Below, one piece after another: positions 34,000 to 43,118 of a stretch of DNA of 64,000 nt (positions are counted from its first letter, which is position 1; each line of letters opens with the position of its first letter). A program made the translations under genes and the position numbers. The DNA comes from JAXHLG01 sp034522495 (lineage in GTDB: Bacteria > Patescibacteriota > Minisyncoccia > Moranbacterales > DUUL01), in NCBI GenBank assembly GCA_034522495.1, contig JAXHLG010000002.1, positions 1,240,001-1,304,000 of the forward strand, given 5' to 3'. The notes under the pieces were generated by a model that was not told the DNA's origin, made no database searches, and was given only the letters and a program-made list of their open reading frames with translations.

Positions 34000-34138
34000 T
34001 TTGTTTTTTGTTGTTAATTGATTTTTCCTAAGGTTTTCCAATGTTACTTAAACCGAAGAGCTTACCGTATATTTGCACACCTTCAAGGAGTGAATTTTTC
34101 ACACCTTGAAGGTATGCAAACAATCGTTCCCGGAGATA

Positions 34139-34936
34139 TTATATTAAATTGTTCCATATTTTCATTATAACTTCTTTTCCGAAAATTATCAAATAGGCGC
34201 TGAAAACCAGAAACGGGCCGAAGGGAATTTGAGACTTCATTTTTTTGGCCGATGCCAGTAACAGAGCCACTGCGACAACAGAACCCAGCAAATAAGCAAA
34301 TAGGATAAAGAAATAAGCCATTTTAATTCCAACCACCATGCCCAGCCAGAACCCCGCTTTCACGTCTCCTCCGCCGATCCACCGCCCCCGGGAAAAATAA
34401 TACATAGCCCCGAAAAATCCTCCGATGACAAGAGATCCCAGCAATCCTTCAGGCAAAGAACAATCCCACCCGAGAAAACAACTCTGCCCGTAAGACTGGA
34501 GAACACGGAAAATCAAGGCGATCGCCAGGCCGATCACGACGATAAAATCCGGAATAATCATATATTTCACGTCCCAGACCAGCACTACAAATAATAAATA
34601 CGCTGTGGTCAGAACAAATAGGAACCCCGGCATTAATACTCCGCCCGATGCGCCATAGAAACAAAGCAGAAAGCTGGCCGAAAAAACAACCCCGCACAGA
34701 AATTCAATAAGCGGATACTGCAAGGAAAGCTTCTTCCCGCATTTTCTGCATTTTCCTTTCAAAAGAACATAGCTCAGCAAGGGAATGTTATCAAACCATT
34801 GGAGTTTATATCCGCAAAAATCGCACTTGGAAAAACCCTTTATCGACTCTCCTCTCTGTGTCCTGTCCACCAGAACGTTGGTGAAACTGCCGAAACAAAG
34901 ACCGATAATAAAGAAAAAGAGAGCTAATAGCAACAT
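34139..34936 (-). CDS. pilD: Prepilin peptidase/N-methyltransferase
   Basis: 265 residues from ATG 34936. The N-terminal domain has CDFCGYKL and CRKCGKKL, the zinc-binding cysteine pairs. The aspartyl catalytic residues are the Asp in VWDVKYMIIPDF and the Asp in GGGDVKAG, each next to membrane helices. It cleaves the class III leaders of the pilins in this locus. The methylation domain before it is complete. It lies between the GspH-like gene and the tandem pilins. Confidence 0.96.
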   Translation of the reverse strand: MLLLALFFFIIGLCFGSFTNVLVDRTQRGESIKGFSKCDFCGYKLQWFDNIPLLSYVLLKGKCRKCGKKLSLQYPLIEFLCGVVFSASFLLCFYGASGGVLMPGFLFVLTTAYLLFVVLVWDVKYMIIPDFIVVIGLAIALIFRVLQSYGQSCFLGWDCSLPEGLLGSLVIGGFFGAMYYFSRGRWIGGGDVKAGFWLGMVVGIKMAYFFILFAYLLGSVVAVALLLASAKKMKSQIPFGPFLVFSAYLIIFGKEVIMKIWNNLI

Positions 34937-35455
34937 AATTGTTATCTCAAAAGTCAAAAGTCAAAGCGCAAAGCCGTCGTTTGAAAGCACAAAGCACAAT
35001 GAATAATGAACAAACAAATTACAAATTACAATAATCAAAACACAAACGTTTTTCAAAGTCAAAAGTCAAAGCGCAAAGCGCAAAGCCACTGTCTGAAAGC
35101 ACAAATCCCAAACAAAGCACAATGAATAATGAATAATGAACAAACAAATTACAAATTACAAAACACAAACATTTGAAAACTCAAAAGTAAAAAGTAAAAG
35201 CGCAAAGCCACTATCTGAAAGCACAAACGTTTTTCAAGGTCAAAGGTCAAAACGCAAAGCCACAGCTTAAAACCTAAAACTTTATTGGATTTAAGATTTG
35301 AGTAGATTTAGGATTTAAGAATAAAAAACTGAATTTTGATTCTCTCGGATCGGCTCTTTCGCTTTAAACCCAATAAACCGAACTAGGAAGACCGCTCCGA
35401 CGGCAAAGTTTAAGACCTCAGCTCGAAAATTAAAATTATCTTTAATTTATAACTG
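34937..35455. repeat. Imperfect tandem repeat array of about 100-bp units
   Basis: Four imperfect units begin near 34948, 35050, 35170 and 35228. Each contains CAAAGTCAAAAGTCAAAG, GCGCAAAGCCAC, TGAAAGCACAAA and variants of CAAACAAATTACAAATTAC. No gene; the sequence lies between prepilin peptidase and the tandem pilins. Confidence 0.65.
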
Positions 35456-35923
35456 TCAATTCGAATCGCAATTCACTTCGCTTGTACTACCCTTTTTGCA
35501 CTTATCCCAAGCTGAATCGCAACAGATCTTAAAACTTCCACCAGTGCTTTCGGTGCAAAAACACCAGCCGTTGCTTAGATCTGAAAAACCATCCCCGACT
35601 AAGTCATAACCACTGAATGCAGATCCAGTTTCCGGCCATTGGCCATAGCCTGTTCCCTCGTTGCAAATATCATTGCCTTCTTCAGTTTCAGGATTCGTAA
35701 CCGATCCATCATCAGACAAACACATCATAATAGGCTGGAAAGTGCCGGACATTTCGGTAAGCATTTGAGTGGCCTGGGCTTTATCCCGCTGGCCGGAGAT
35801 GCTGACCAGAATCGCTCCGCTGACTATGGCCAAAATAGCCACGGCAATAACCATTTCAATAAGAGTAAACCCTCTGATTTTATTTACTCGCCTTTCGCTT
35901 GTATTGTCTTTTTTGTTAAACAT
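35456..35923 (-). CDS. Small type IV pilin, tandem array member 1
   Basis: 155 residues from ATG 35923. The leader ends NKIRG before FTLIEMVIAVAILAIVSG with Glu +5. The body has the shared plan: a Cys near 62 (MMCLSDDGS), an IC about 20 residues later (NDICNEG), a QWPE segment, then more cysteines than its neighbours (CFC, CC, CKKG, NCD). It lies nearest to the prepilin peptidase gene and overlaps no other gene. It is probably a minor or alternative subunit. Confidence 0.9.
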   Translation of the reverse strand: MFNKKDNTSERRVNKIRGFTLIEMVIAVAILAIVSGAILVSISGQRDKAQATQMLTEMSGTFQPIMMCLSDDGSVTNPETEEGNDICNEGTGYGQWPETGSAFSGYDLVGDGFSDLSNGWCFCTESTGGSFKICCDSAWDKCKKGSTSEVNCDSN

Positions 35924-35948
35924 ATTTTTATCATTTATAAATAAAGAA

Positions 35949-36374
35949 TTATTGCCACTTACACACCCCATCGGTAACTGTACAACTTATGATTCCAAGA
36001 TTAGGACTTGCGCCTGTACAATCAACTTGATAATCCCAACCCGAACCGGCGGTTCCATCATATACACAGCCTTCTATTGAAATTTTAGGCCACTCTTCTA
36101 ATGAATCCGTGCAAATATTATCATCCGTAGCGCTTCCATCAAGTCCATCTACATCAGTTAAGCTATCACCTTTAAACTTACACATCTGGACAAAACTTAA
36201 AGCGCTTTTGGCAGTACTCATCACTGAAGATCTTTTGGCTTTTTGACTGTCCCCAAACATAACAAACACCACCGAGGAAAGAATGCCGATTATAGCAATC
36301 ACCAAAAGCATTTCCACCAAGGTGAACGCCTTTGATTTTTTATCCACTCTTTTTGTATGATTTTTTTTCATCAT
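35949..36374 (-). CDS. Small type IV pilin with Ala before the cleavage site, array member 2
   Basis: 141 residues from ATG 36374; two other ATGs lie within 6 bp and the choice is not decisive. The signal reads KSKA then FTLVEMLLVIAIIGILSS, so the residue before the cut is Ala instead of Gly. Glu +5 is kept. The body shows the shared cysteine plan (MCKFKGDS, NICTDSLEEWP, CVYDG, DCTG, SCTVTDGVCKW). Prepilin peptidases tolerate Ala poorly or moderately, so processing may be slow. Confidence 0.88.
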   Translation of the reverse strand: MMKKNHTKRVDKKSKAFTLVEMLLVIAIIGILSSVVFVMFGDSQKAKRSSVMSTAKSALSFVQMCKFKGDSLTDVDGLDGSATDDNICTDSLEEWPKISIEGCVYDGTAGSGWDYQVDCTGASPNLGIISCTVTDGVCKWQ

Positions 36375-36631
36375 ATACATTTTAATTTTTAATTTTGTAA
36401 TTTTTAATGAATTTCAATGGTTTCAATATATTTTTACAAATTTCGATAATATATCACTTTATTCAAGTCACTGGTCACCTGTCACTAGTCACTAATTTAT
36501 ATACTGCAGATTTCATTAAGTTTCTCCTAATTTCCATCAACAATTTATTAATAGAACCCGCTAGAGGCAATGAAACAATGAACTTAATTCCCAATATACC
36601 ATTACACAAATAAACCAATACACCAATATAT

Positions 36632-37009
36632 TCAATCCGTCATAATCTCTATCTCACATTTAGAATTCCCCCCCACGGTGCAAACCACTTTTCTTTCATA
36701 GCTAGAGCATTCTATTCCGAACTCCTTAGCCCCGTTTCCGTAATATTGGCAATTCTCATCTTCCAGCTCCGGCCAGACTTGTTTTACCGCTTCGCAAATT
36801 TTCTCGTTAGCAACCGGCGTATCTACCCATCCATTTCGAAAATAACATTCTTGAGCCAGAGAAAGAGCGCTCTGTGCGGTTTCTTTCATGCCGGTTACCC
36901 TCACTCTTTCCCTTTCATCGCCGATTTTTACAAAAATAACCATGCCAATAATCCCCAGAATCACCATCACCGACAACACCTCCACCATTGTAAATCCCTT
37001 CGTATCCAT
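36632..37009 (-). CDS. Small type IV pilin, array member 3
   Basis: 125 residues, the smallest of the set. The leader is only MDTKG before FTMVEVLSVMVILGIIGM, with Glu +5. The shared plan is clear: ECYFRNG, KICEAVKQVWPELEDENCQYYGNG, ECSSYE, VCTVGG, KCEI. It is 18 bp downstream of array member 4. The very short leader is unusual but occurs in type IVa pilins. Confidence 0.88.
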   Translation of the reverse strand: MDTKGFTMVEVLSVMVILGIIGMVIFVKIGDERERVRVTGMKETAQSALSLAQECYFRNGWVDTPVANEKICEAVKQVWPELEDENCQYYGNGAKEFGIECSSYERKVVCTVGGNSKCEIEIMTD

Positions 37010-37027
37010 TGAGATGCCGTTTATATA

Positions 37028-37441
37028 TTACTGTGTAACACAATCCCCTTTGTCCTCAAAATCGCAAACGATTGTAGTGCCTCCACATTCAGCTTTTATT
37101 TCACCGTTTGCAATATCTCCAGCGTAACTGCACCTATCTTGATCCAGTCCTGGATATTGGATGTTTCCACCACCTTTTTTACAAATATCATTTGTATTAT
37201 CGGGAACATTAATTTCACCACTGCCATAGTTCATATAACACTCCACCACATAAGGCATGGCCGAACGCAGGCTTTCAGTGGCGCTGGCAACAGCCGCCCT
37301 CTCCCTTTGCCCGGCAATTCCCACCATAATCGTCCCCGCTAAAATACCAATAATGGCTATCACTAACAACAACTCTACTAAAGTGAAGCCATTTTCTACT
37401 CCAAACCCATTGTTTTTTAGCATTTTTTTGTTCAATTTCAT
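37028..37441 (-). CDS. Small type IV pilin, array member 4
   Basis: 137 residues. The leader MKLNKKMLKNNGFGVENG precedes FTLVELLLVIAIIGILAG with Glu +5. The body shows VECYMNYGSG, DICKKGGG, a QYPG segment replacing WP, DRCSYAG, AECGG, VCDFEDKGDC. Close spacing to member 3 suggests a shared transcript. Confidence 0.88.
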   Translation of the reverse strand: MKLNKKMLKNNGFGVENGFTLVELLLVIAIIGILAGTIMVGIAGQRERAAVASATESLRSAMPYVVECYMNYGSGEINVPDNTNDICKKGGGNIQYPGLDQDRCSYAGDIANGEIKAECGGTTIVCDFEDKGDCVTQ

Positions 37442-37548
37442 TTTATATTAATTAATGTTAACATTTTTTCTCCCTTGCCCCGAGTTTTGGTTAAAACTCG
37501 GAGGCAAAAAAGAAAAATATTCAATTCTGTCTTTACTAACCAAAACCT

Positions 37549-38043
37549 TTATTGGCAAGCAGAGGGGTCGCAGTCTCCAGTATATTGATAAGCATCCCAG
37601 GTTATAGTGTCAGAACTGCTGCAGAATTGACATCCATCCGCAGTACAATAAGCAACACAATCATCAGTCCCTGTTGTTTCACAGGTTGATTGAAATCCCC
37701 AAGTATCTCCATCAGCATCATCCGGGGTTATAGAAACATAACCATCACCATCACACTGATCTATGGGCGGCATCTCACCTATACCTGAAGGACCGCTCTC
37801 ACAGGCATTTCCAATGGCATCAGTATTACCACTAGGCAAGCTACCTCCACCGTCGGCACAAGCCGTAAAAGTTGTCACCAGGCCTCTCATGTTTTCTTTG
37901 AAGGTGGTTATCCTGGCTCTTTCACGCTGTTTTCCTAAGGAAACAAACAGCACCGCGGCCAGAATGCCGATAATGGCTATAACAAGCAACAGCTCGACCA
38001 GAGTAAAACCTTTTTGATTTAATTTTTCATTTATTTTTTTCAT
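37549..38043 (-). CDS. Small type IV pilin, array member 5 (longest)
   Basis: 164 residues. The signal is MKKINEKLNQKG then FTLVELLLVIAIIGILAA, Glu +5. There are thirteen cysteines, including STCETTGTDDCVAYCTADGC, more than in any other member. It has a strong leader (CTAGAAAGAGAGGTGAAAC before ATG) resembling that of the pilin at 26745-27167. It is first in the pilin transcript, just below pilC after a 330-bp gap, and so may be expressed independently. Confidence 0.9.
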   Translation of the reverse strand: MKKINEKLNQKGFTLVELLLVIAIIGILAAVLFVSLGKQRERARITTFKENMRGLVTTFTACADGGGSLPSGNTDAIGNACESGPSGIGEMPPIDQCDGDGYVSITPDDADGDTWGFQSTCETTGTDDCVAYCTADGCQFCSSSDTITWDAYQYTGDCDPSACQ

Positions 38044-38373
38044 TGTTTCACCTCTCTTTCTAGTTGACTAATTTTTATTTATTTATTAACTTTGAGACTC
38101 TTGTATTTGAAATTTTAATACCGGGAATTATTTTGGTAAAATCTTTCTATAGAAAGTCACTAGTCATCTGTCATCTGTCATCTAATAATTTCCAACTCCC
38201 AACGTATAGTTGCGTTGCAACAACGTTGCTTTACGCAATAAAATGACCTATTTCTTAATTTCTTAATTTCATTTAACCATTTAACAATGGAACAATGAAC
38301 TAAATTTCGTAATTTCCTAATTTCGCAATTGAACAATGCAACAATTCAACAATGGAACAATGGAACAATGAAT
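38044..38373. repeat. Intergenic word arrays between pilC and the pilins
   Basis: Holds AGTCACTAGTCATCTGTCATC words (38153-38182), a TTGCGTTGCAACAACG hairpin (about 38210-38240) and a long run of CAATGGAACAATG words (38281-38370). No gene. A relative of the hairpin lies at about 56893-56925. Confidence 0.55.
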
Positions 38374-39579
38374 CTATATATTCGTCGCTACCTGATAAAT
38401 CGGCAAAAGGATGGCCGAAACCAAAATTCCCACGCCTATAGCTAATAATACCATAATAATAGGTTCTATCAAAGAGGAAAAGTTTTTAACCATATTGTCC
38501 GCTTCTTTGGCGTAGAAATCAGTAATTTTGGAAAGGCTGTAGCTGATTTTACCGGTGGATTCTCCCACTTGCAGCATCTGCACCACGATGGGAGGAAACA
38601 AGTCGTATTTGTCAAATGTATCGGCAATTTTTCCGCCTTTCTTAATTTCTTCAGCGGCTTCCCTGATCACTTGGCGGTAAACTTCATTGCCAATTACATC
38701 GGAAGTTATCACAAGCGCCGTGTTGATGGTCAGTCCGCTTTTGAGGAGACTGGTGAGGTTTTCGGCAAACCGGGCTACATAGATATTTTTCAAGATATCT
38801 TTTATGATAGGAACTTTGAGTATCAGCTGGTCATATTCCCTCTTGCCGTCATCAGTTCTTAGATAATAAATCAGCCCGACCACAGCCCCGATCATCGCCG
38901 CCCCGATGGCCCACCAGTAGTTGGCGAAAAAATTGCTCACCGCAATCAATATCACTGTCTGCAAGGGCAAGGTAACGTCGGCATCTTTCAAAACTTCCAG
39001 CAATTTCGGAATCACAAAAGACATCATCAAGAAGCCGACCATGATCATAGCTGAAAATATGAAGCCCGGGTAATACATTGCGCCTCGAAGCTTGCTGGTC
39101 AAGTCGTAGTTCTTTTCAATGTTGTCGGCCAGATCATTCAGGGTTTTTTGCAGATTTCCGGAAACTTCCCCGGCCTTGACCATGTTGACGTAAAATTTGG
39201 AAAACACATCCGAGTGTTTGCTTAAGGCTTCCGAGAGTGAAGATCCTCCCTCAACATCGGCCATCACCACTTGGGTTTTCAATGCTAGATGCTTGTTTTC
39301 GGTTTGCAATGAAATAGATTTCAAGGCCTTCAATAGTGGTACATTGGAGTCGATTAATGTAGAAAGCTGCCGGGAAAAAACCACAAAATCCTTAGCCCCC
39401 ACGTGATTGAAAAGCCCCGTAATACGCTCCAGCAGAGAAACGGAAGTTCGATTTTCCAAGCTCTTTACCTTAAGGTCGGCATTTTTGAGAACATTCAAAG
39501 CAGCCCTTCTTGACTCCGCCCTTACGTATCCCTTTTGTTGGTCACCCTGGTTGTCAACAGCTGTGTATTTATATTTCAT
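38374..39579 (-). CDS. pilC: Type IV pilus inner-membrane platform protein
   Basis: 401 residues, usual length. An N-terminal YTAVDNQGDQQKGYVRAESRRAAL segment precedes two GspF domains (about 65-190 and 265-390), each ending in membrane helices (MIMVGFLMMSFVIPKL, IEPIIMVLLAIGVGILVSAILLP). It forms the platform that the PilB and PilT ATPases turn. It is 69 bp below pilT. Confidence 0.96.
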   Translation of the reverse strand: MKYKYTAVDNQGDQQKGYVRAESRRAALNVLKNADLKVKSLENRTSVSLLERITGLFNHVGAKDFVVFSRQLSTLIDSNVPLLKALKSISLQTENKHLALKTQVVMADVEGGSSLSEALSKHSDVFSKFYVNMVKAGEVSGNLQKTLNDLADNIEKNYDLTSKLRGAMYYPGFIFSAMIMVGFLMMSFVIPKLLEVLKDADVTLPLQTVILIAVSNFFANYWWAIGAAMIGAVVGLIYYLRTDDGKREYDQLILKVPIIKDILKNIYVARFAENLTSLLKSGLTINTALVITSDVIGNEVYRQVIREAAEEIKKGGKIADTFDKYDLFPPIVVQMLQVGESTGKISYSLSKITDFYAKEADNMVKNFSSLIEPIIMVLLAIGVGILVSAILLPIYQVATNI

Positions 39580-39648
39580 TGGTTATTTTTATTTTTTAAA
39601 TGTTTTCGAAAGCTTTACAAATCCGAGCAATTAAACGGTAAAGAAGGT

Positions 39649-40734
39649 TTAATCGAAATTGCCGGTCAAGTGCATTTTGAACGTGTCCACATCTAGAGCG
39701 TGCTTTTGCGCTTCCTTGACTTCTACAGCCCCGGCGTTAACCATGTCGGCCAAATATCTCTCCAGCGTCACCATGCCTTCCTCTTTGGATGTTTCCAGGA
39801 CAGATTTTATTTGCGCTATTTGGTTTTGACGGATGAGATTGGCAACCGCAATATTGCTTCGAAGAACTTCCAAAGCCGGCACTCTCCCGCCGCCTACCTT
39901 TCTAAGCAGTCTCTGGGAAACCACTCCGTTGAGAACACTCGCCAGCTGGCTCCTGACCTGGCCTTGCTGGTGAGGCGGAAAGACATCAATAATACGGTCA
40001 ATGGTTTGAACAGAATCATTGGTGTGCAAGGTGCCTAAAACGATATGGCCGGTTTCAGCCGCCGTTACCGCCATACCTATTGTCTCCTTGTCTCTCAGCT
40101 CACCCACCAGGATTATATCCACATCCTCCCTAAAGCTGGATTTTAAAGCGCTTTGAAAACTCAGGGTGTCTTCGTATACCTCTCTTTGTTCAATCAAGCA
40201 TTCCTTGTTGGCGTAAACATATTCTATGGGGTCTTCGATAGTGATAATGTGTTTTTTGTAATTATTGTTGACGTACTCAATCATAGAGGCCAGGGTGGTG
40301 CTCTTTCCCTGTCCGTTGGGGCCAACCACCAAGAACAACCCTTGATTCGCTTCAACGAAATCATATAAATACTCTGGCAGATTCAGCTCTTTCAAAGTTT
40401 TAATTTTTTTGGGAAGCCTTCTTAAAACCAGGCTTAAAACGTCCGTATGGAAAAAAGCGTTGCCCCGGTATCGATAATCTCCTTTTTTTTCCAAAGAAAA
40501 ATCTACTTGCCTTTCCTCAATAAGCTTTTTATACCTTTTCTCCTCCAGCATATCCTTGAGCAAATAATCCAAATTGGAGTTGGAAATAACATCTTCTTTA
40601 TCCAGTTGAATCAGCTCGTTGTCAATCCTTACAGCCGGATAACTGCCGGCCGAAACATGCAGATCAGAACCGCCTTGGCTGATTAAATATGAAAGCCACT
40701 TGTTAAATTTTTGTTTGAATTCCGTTTCTTTCAA
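39649..40734 (-). CDS. pilT: Type IV pilus retraction ATPase
   Basis: 361 residues from TTG 40734. It has the N-terminal GSDLHVSAGSYPAVRID, Walker A GPNGQGKSTTLAS (canonical GPTGSGKS, so two variant residues), an Asp-box/Walker B DIILVGELRDKETIGMAVTAAETGHIVLGTLHT, and a C-terminal half typical of PilT/PilU. It retracts pili for twitching and DNA uptake. It is 13 bp downstream of the response-regulator gene. Confidence 0.95.
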   Translation of the reverse strand: MKETEFKQKFNKWLSYLISQGGSDLHVSAGSYPAVRIDNELIQLDKEDVISNSNLDYLLKDMLEEKRYKKLIEERQVDFSLEKKGDYRYRGNAFFHTDVLSLVLRRLPKKIKTLKELNLPEYLYDFVEANQGLFLVVGPNGQGKSTTLASMIEYVNNNYKKHIITIEDPIEYVYANKECLIEQREVYEDTLSFQSALKSSFREDVDIILVGELRDKETIGMAVTAAETGHIVLGTLHTNDSVQTIDRIIDVFPPHQQGQVRSQLASVLNGVVSQRLLRKVGGGRVPALEVLRSNIAVANLIRQNQIAQIKSVLETSKEEGMVTLERYLADMVNAGAVEVKEAQKHALDVDTFKMHLTGNFD

Positions 40735-40747
40735 TTCTTTAATTTAA

Positions 40748-41122
40748 TTATAAATTTTCTCTCACCTTTTTTACCACTTCTTCGGGAGTGTAGGAAGCTT
40801 TGACAAAATAATCATCCACTCCGGCTTCCTTGGCTTCTTCCACTTTGTCTTTATCCCCCAAGTTGGTAAGCATTATTACCTTGCAATCCGCAAATCCGTC
40901 TATCTGCTTTATTTCCCTCAACACTTCCCACCCGTCTTTTTTGGGCAAAAATATATCCAGAAGCACAATTTTGGGCTTGATTTCTTTAAATTTTTTAACA
41001 GCTTCTTCTCCGTCTTCGGCAATTTCGATATCTATGCCCTCCAATTCAAACTTGGTTCCGTAGATTTCGGAAATAAAGCTGTCATCCTCCACCAGTAAAA
41101 CCTTGGGTTGCTTTTCGCTCAT
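40748..41122 (-). CDS. CheY-like response regulator receiver protein
   Basis: 124 residues, a single receiver domain with no output domain. The acidic pocket ED (about 12-14), the phospho-acceptor D56 in LLDIFLP, T86 and K108 in FVKAS are all present. It lies between pilB and pilT, so it probably switches pilus extension or retraction, as PilG/PilH do. No histidine kinase is in the window. Confidence 0.94.
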   Translation of the reverse strand: MSEKQPKVLLVEDDSFISEIYGTKFELEGIDIEIAEDGEEAVKKFKEIKPKIVLLDIFLPKKDGWEVLREIKQIDGFADCKVIMLTNLGDKDKVEEAKEAGVDDYFVKASYTPEEVVKKVRENL

Positions 41123-41256
41123 TTTTGAAAATTACTTTTTACTTAATCTATTTTTAATTACCGTCCGCTTGAAACACCTTCAGCAAAGGATTTAAAAATC
41201 AGTCTTGCTGCGCCTTAGCCTCTACCCAAACCGCTCTATTCATGTTATTAGGAAAA

Positions 41257-42906
41257 TTATTCTTGTTCTCCTTTTGCCGAGATCATTTCTTCTCCACTGT
41301 CGTCCTCGGTGACTCTCTGTACTTCTTCAATAGTGGTCTTTCCTTCCAGCGCTTTAATTATACCATCTTGTTTCATAGTGGTAAACCCGTCTTTTCTGGC
41401 CGCCTTTATCAATTCATGGTAACCGGATTCATCGCCTATCATTTGAGATATTCTTTTGTTAACATCCAGTACTTCCGATATGGAAACCCTGCCTTTCATG
41501 CCCTGATTTGAACAAGTCCTGCATCCTTTTCCGTAATAAAGCCCATAGTTGTCTTGACTGTTCACATCATACTCGATGCCGCCAAGAGACTCTTTCGGGA
41601 GATTGCCGATTTCTTTGTTTATCATCTCTTTAACCGGGTTGGAGATGCTTTCTTTTTCAGTTTTGCAATTAGAGCAAATTCTTCTCACTAATCTTTGTCC
41701 CACCACCAGTCTTAAAGCAGAGGAAAGCAAAAATGATTGAATTCCCATATCTATAAGCCTCGGCACCGCTCCTATAGCAGTGTTGGTATGAAGCGTGGAA
41801 AGAACCAGGTGGCCGGTCAAAGCGGCGTGTACAGCCAATTCGGCCGTTTCCGTGTCTCTTATTTCTCCGACCATTACAATATCCGGATCTTGACGCAGAA
41901 TGCTTCTCAATCCCGAAGCAAAGGTATAGTCAATCTCCGGACGCACTTGAGACTGGCTTACTCCATCAAGAACATATTCCACCGGATCTTCCAAAGTAAC
42001 AATATTTACGCCCACCTCGTTGAGCATTCTCAAAATAGCATAGAGAGTGGTTGACTTACCCGATCCTGTGGGTCCGGTTATCAGAATAATACCGTAAGGT
42101 TCTTTGATGGCTTCCTTGACGGCATTCAAGTCTCTTCCCACAAATCCCAAATCGCCAAGACTTGTAAGACCTTCGTCTTTATCCAGAATTCTCATCACCA
42201 CCTTCTCTCCATTGGAAACTGGAAAAGTGGAAATACGAAAATCAATTGACTGTCCTTCTTCTTTTATCCTAAACCTCCCGTCTTGAGGCTTTCGTTTTTC
42301 GTCAATTTTTAGATTGGAAAGGATCTTAATTCTGGAAACTACCGCCGGACCGATTTTTGAAGGAAGAAACAAACTGCTGTGCAAAACTCCGTCCACTCTG
42401 AATCTGACTCGGACATTATCTTCCAGCGGCTCAATGTGGATATCGCTGGAACCACCGTCAATAGCATTCTTAATTATGACCTCCACAATTTTGGCTACCG
42501 GCGCTTCTTGGAGGACATTCATTTTTTCTTTCTTCTTTTTCTTGGCCTGACTAAGAGCTTCATTGTCTTCCTTGCTTTCTTTTTCGAAGCTTTCCAGAGC
42601 TTTGTCAATTTCGACTTTGGGGTTGTTTAACTTTTCGATTAGAAGATCAAATATTTCTTTGTCTATCTGAAAAGCCCTAACCTTTTTTTCTTTTTTGTTA
42701 GCAAAAAATTTTAGCGCGTTTTGAGTATTTACATTTTCATAATCCACCACTGCAATATCCAGAAAATCATCCTCTTCTCTAAAGGGAATAAACTGATACT
42801 TATCCACCGCTTCCATGGAGATCGAAGAAGCTACCTCTTCCGGTATTTCCAGCTTGTCCCAATCAACATCGACACTATTCTTTTTTTGTAATTCTATTTC
42901 AAACAT
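41257..42906 (-). CDS. pilB: Type IV pilus extension ATPase
   Basis: 549 residues. A GspE N-terminal domain (about 1-130) is followed by the ATPase core with GSSDIHIEPLED, Walker A GPTGSGKSTTLYA, DPDIVMVGEIRDTETAE and HTNTAIGAVPRL. A tetracysteine zinc site follows (CSNCKTEKE, CRTCSNQG). It powers pilus extension by acting on PilC. It has a GLTS-GDLGF linker and no fusion. Confidence 0.97.
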   Translation of the reverse strand: MFEIELQKKNSVDVDWDKLEIPEEVASSISMEAVDKYQFIPFREEDDFLDIAVVDYENVNTQNALKFFANKKEKKVRAFQIDKEIFDLLIEKLNNPKVEIDKALESFEKESKEDNEALSQAKKKKKEKMNVLQEAPVAKIVEVIIKNAIDGGSSDIHIEPLEDNVRVRFRVDGVLHSSLFLPSKIGPAVVSRIKILSNLKIDEKRKPQDGRFRIKEEGQSIDFRISTFPVSNGEKVVMRILDKDEGLTSLGDLGFVGRDLNAVKEAIKEPYGIILITGPTGSGKSTTLYAILRMLNEVGVNIVTLEDPVEYVLDGVSQSQVRPEIDYTFASGLRSILRQDPDIVMVGEIRDTETAELAVHAALTGHLVLSTLHTNTAIGAVPRLIDMGIQSFLLSSALRLVVGQRLVRRICSNCKTEKESISNPVKEMINKEIGNLPKESLGGIEYDVNSQDNYGLYYGKGCRTCSNQGMKGRVSISEVLDVNKRISQMIGDESGYHELIKAARKDGFTTMKQDGIIKALEGKTTIEEVQRVTEDDSGEEMISAKGEQE

Positions 42907-43118
42907 ATAATTTTAATTGCTAATTGCTCTTCGCGCCAGAGGCAAATTCCAATCGAATAACCGGAGTCTGTTTCGATTTTAATTGACTGGCCTGGCTTCA
43001 TTCAATCGCATGAACAAACATATAAAAAACCTCAATGCCCGTTTAAATAAATATTGCACTCGACTACATTTAGCTTGAATATTTTTTTGGAAAAGAAACG
43101 ACGGCATCTACCCTCGAA

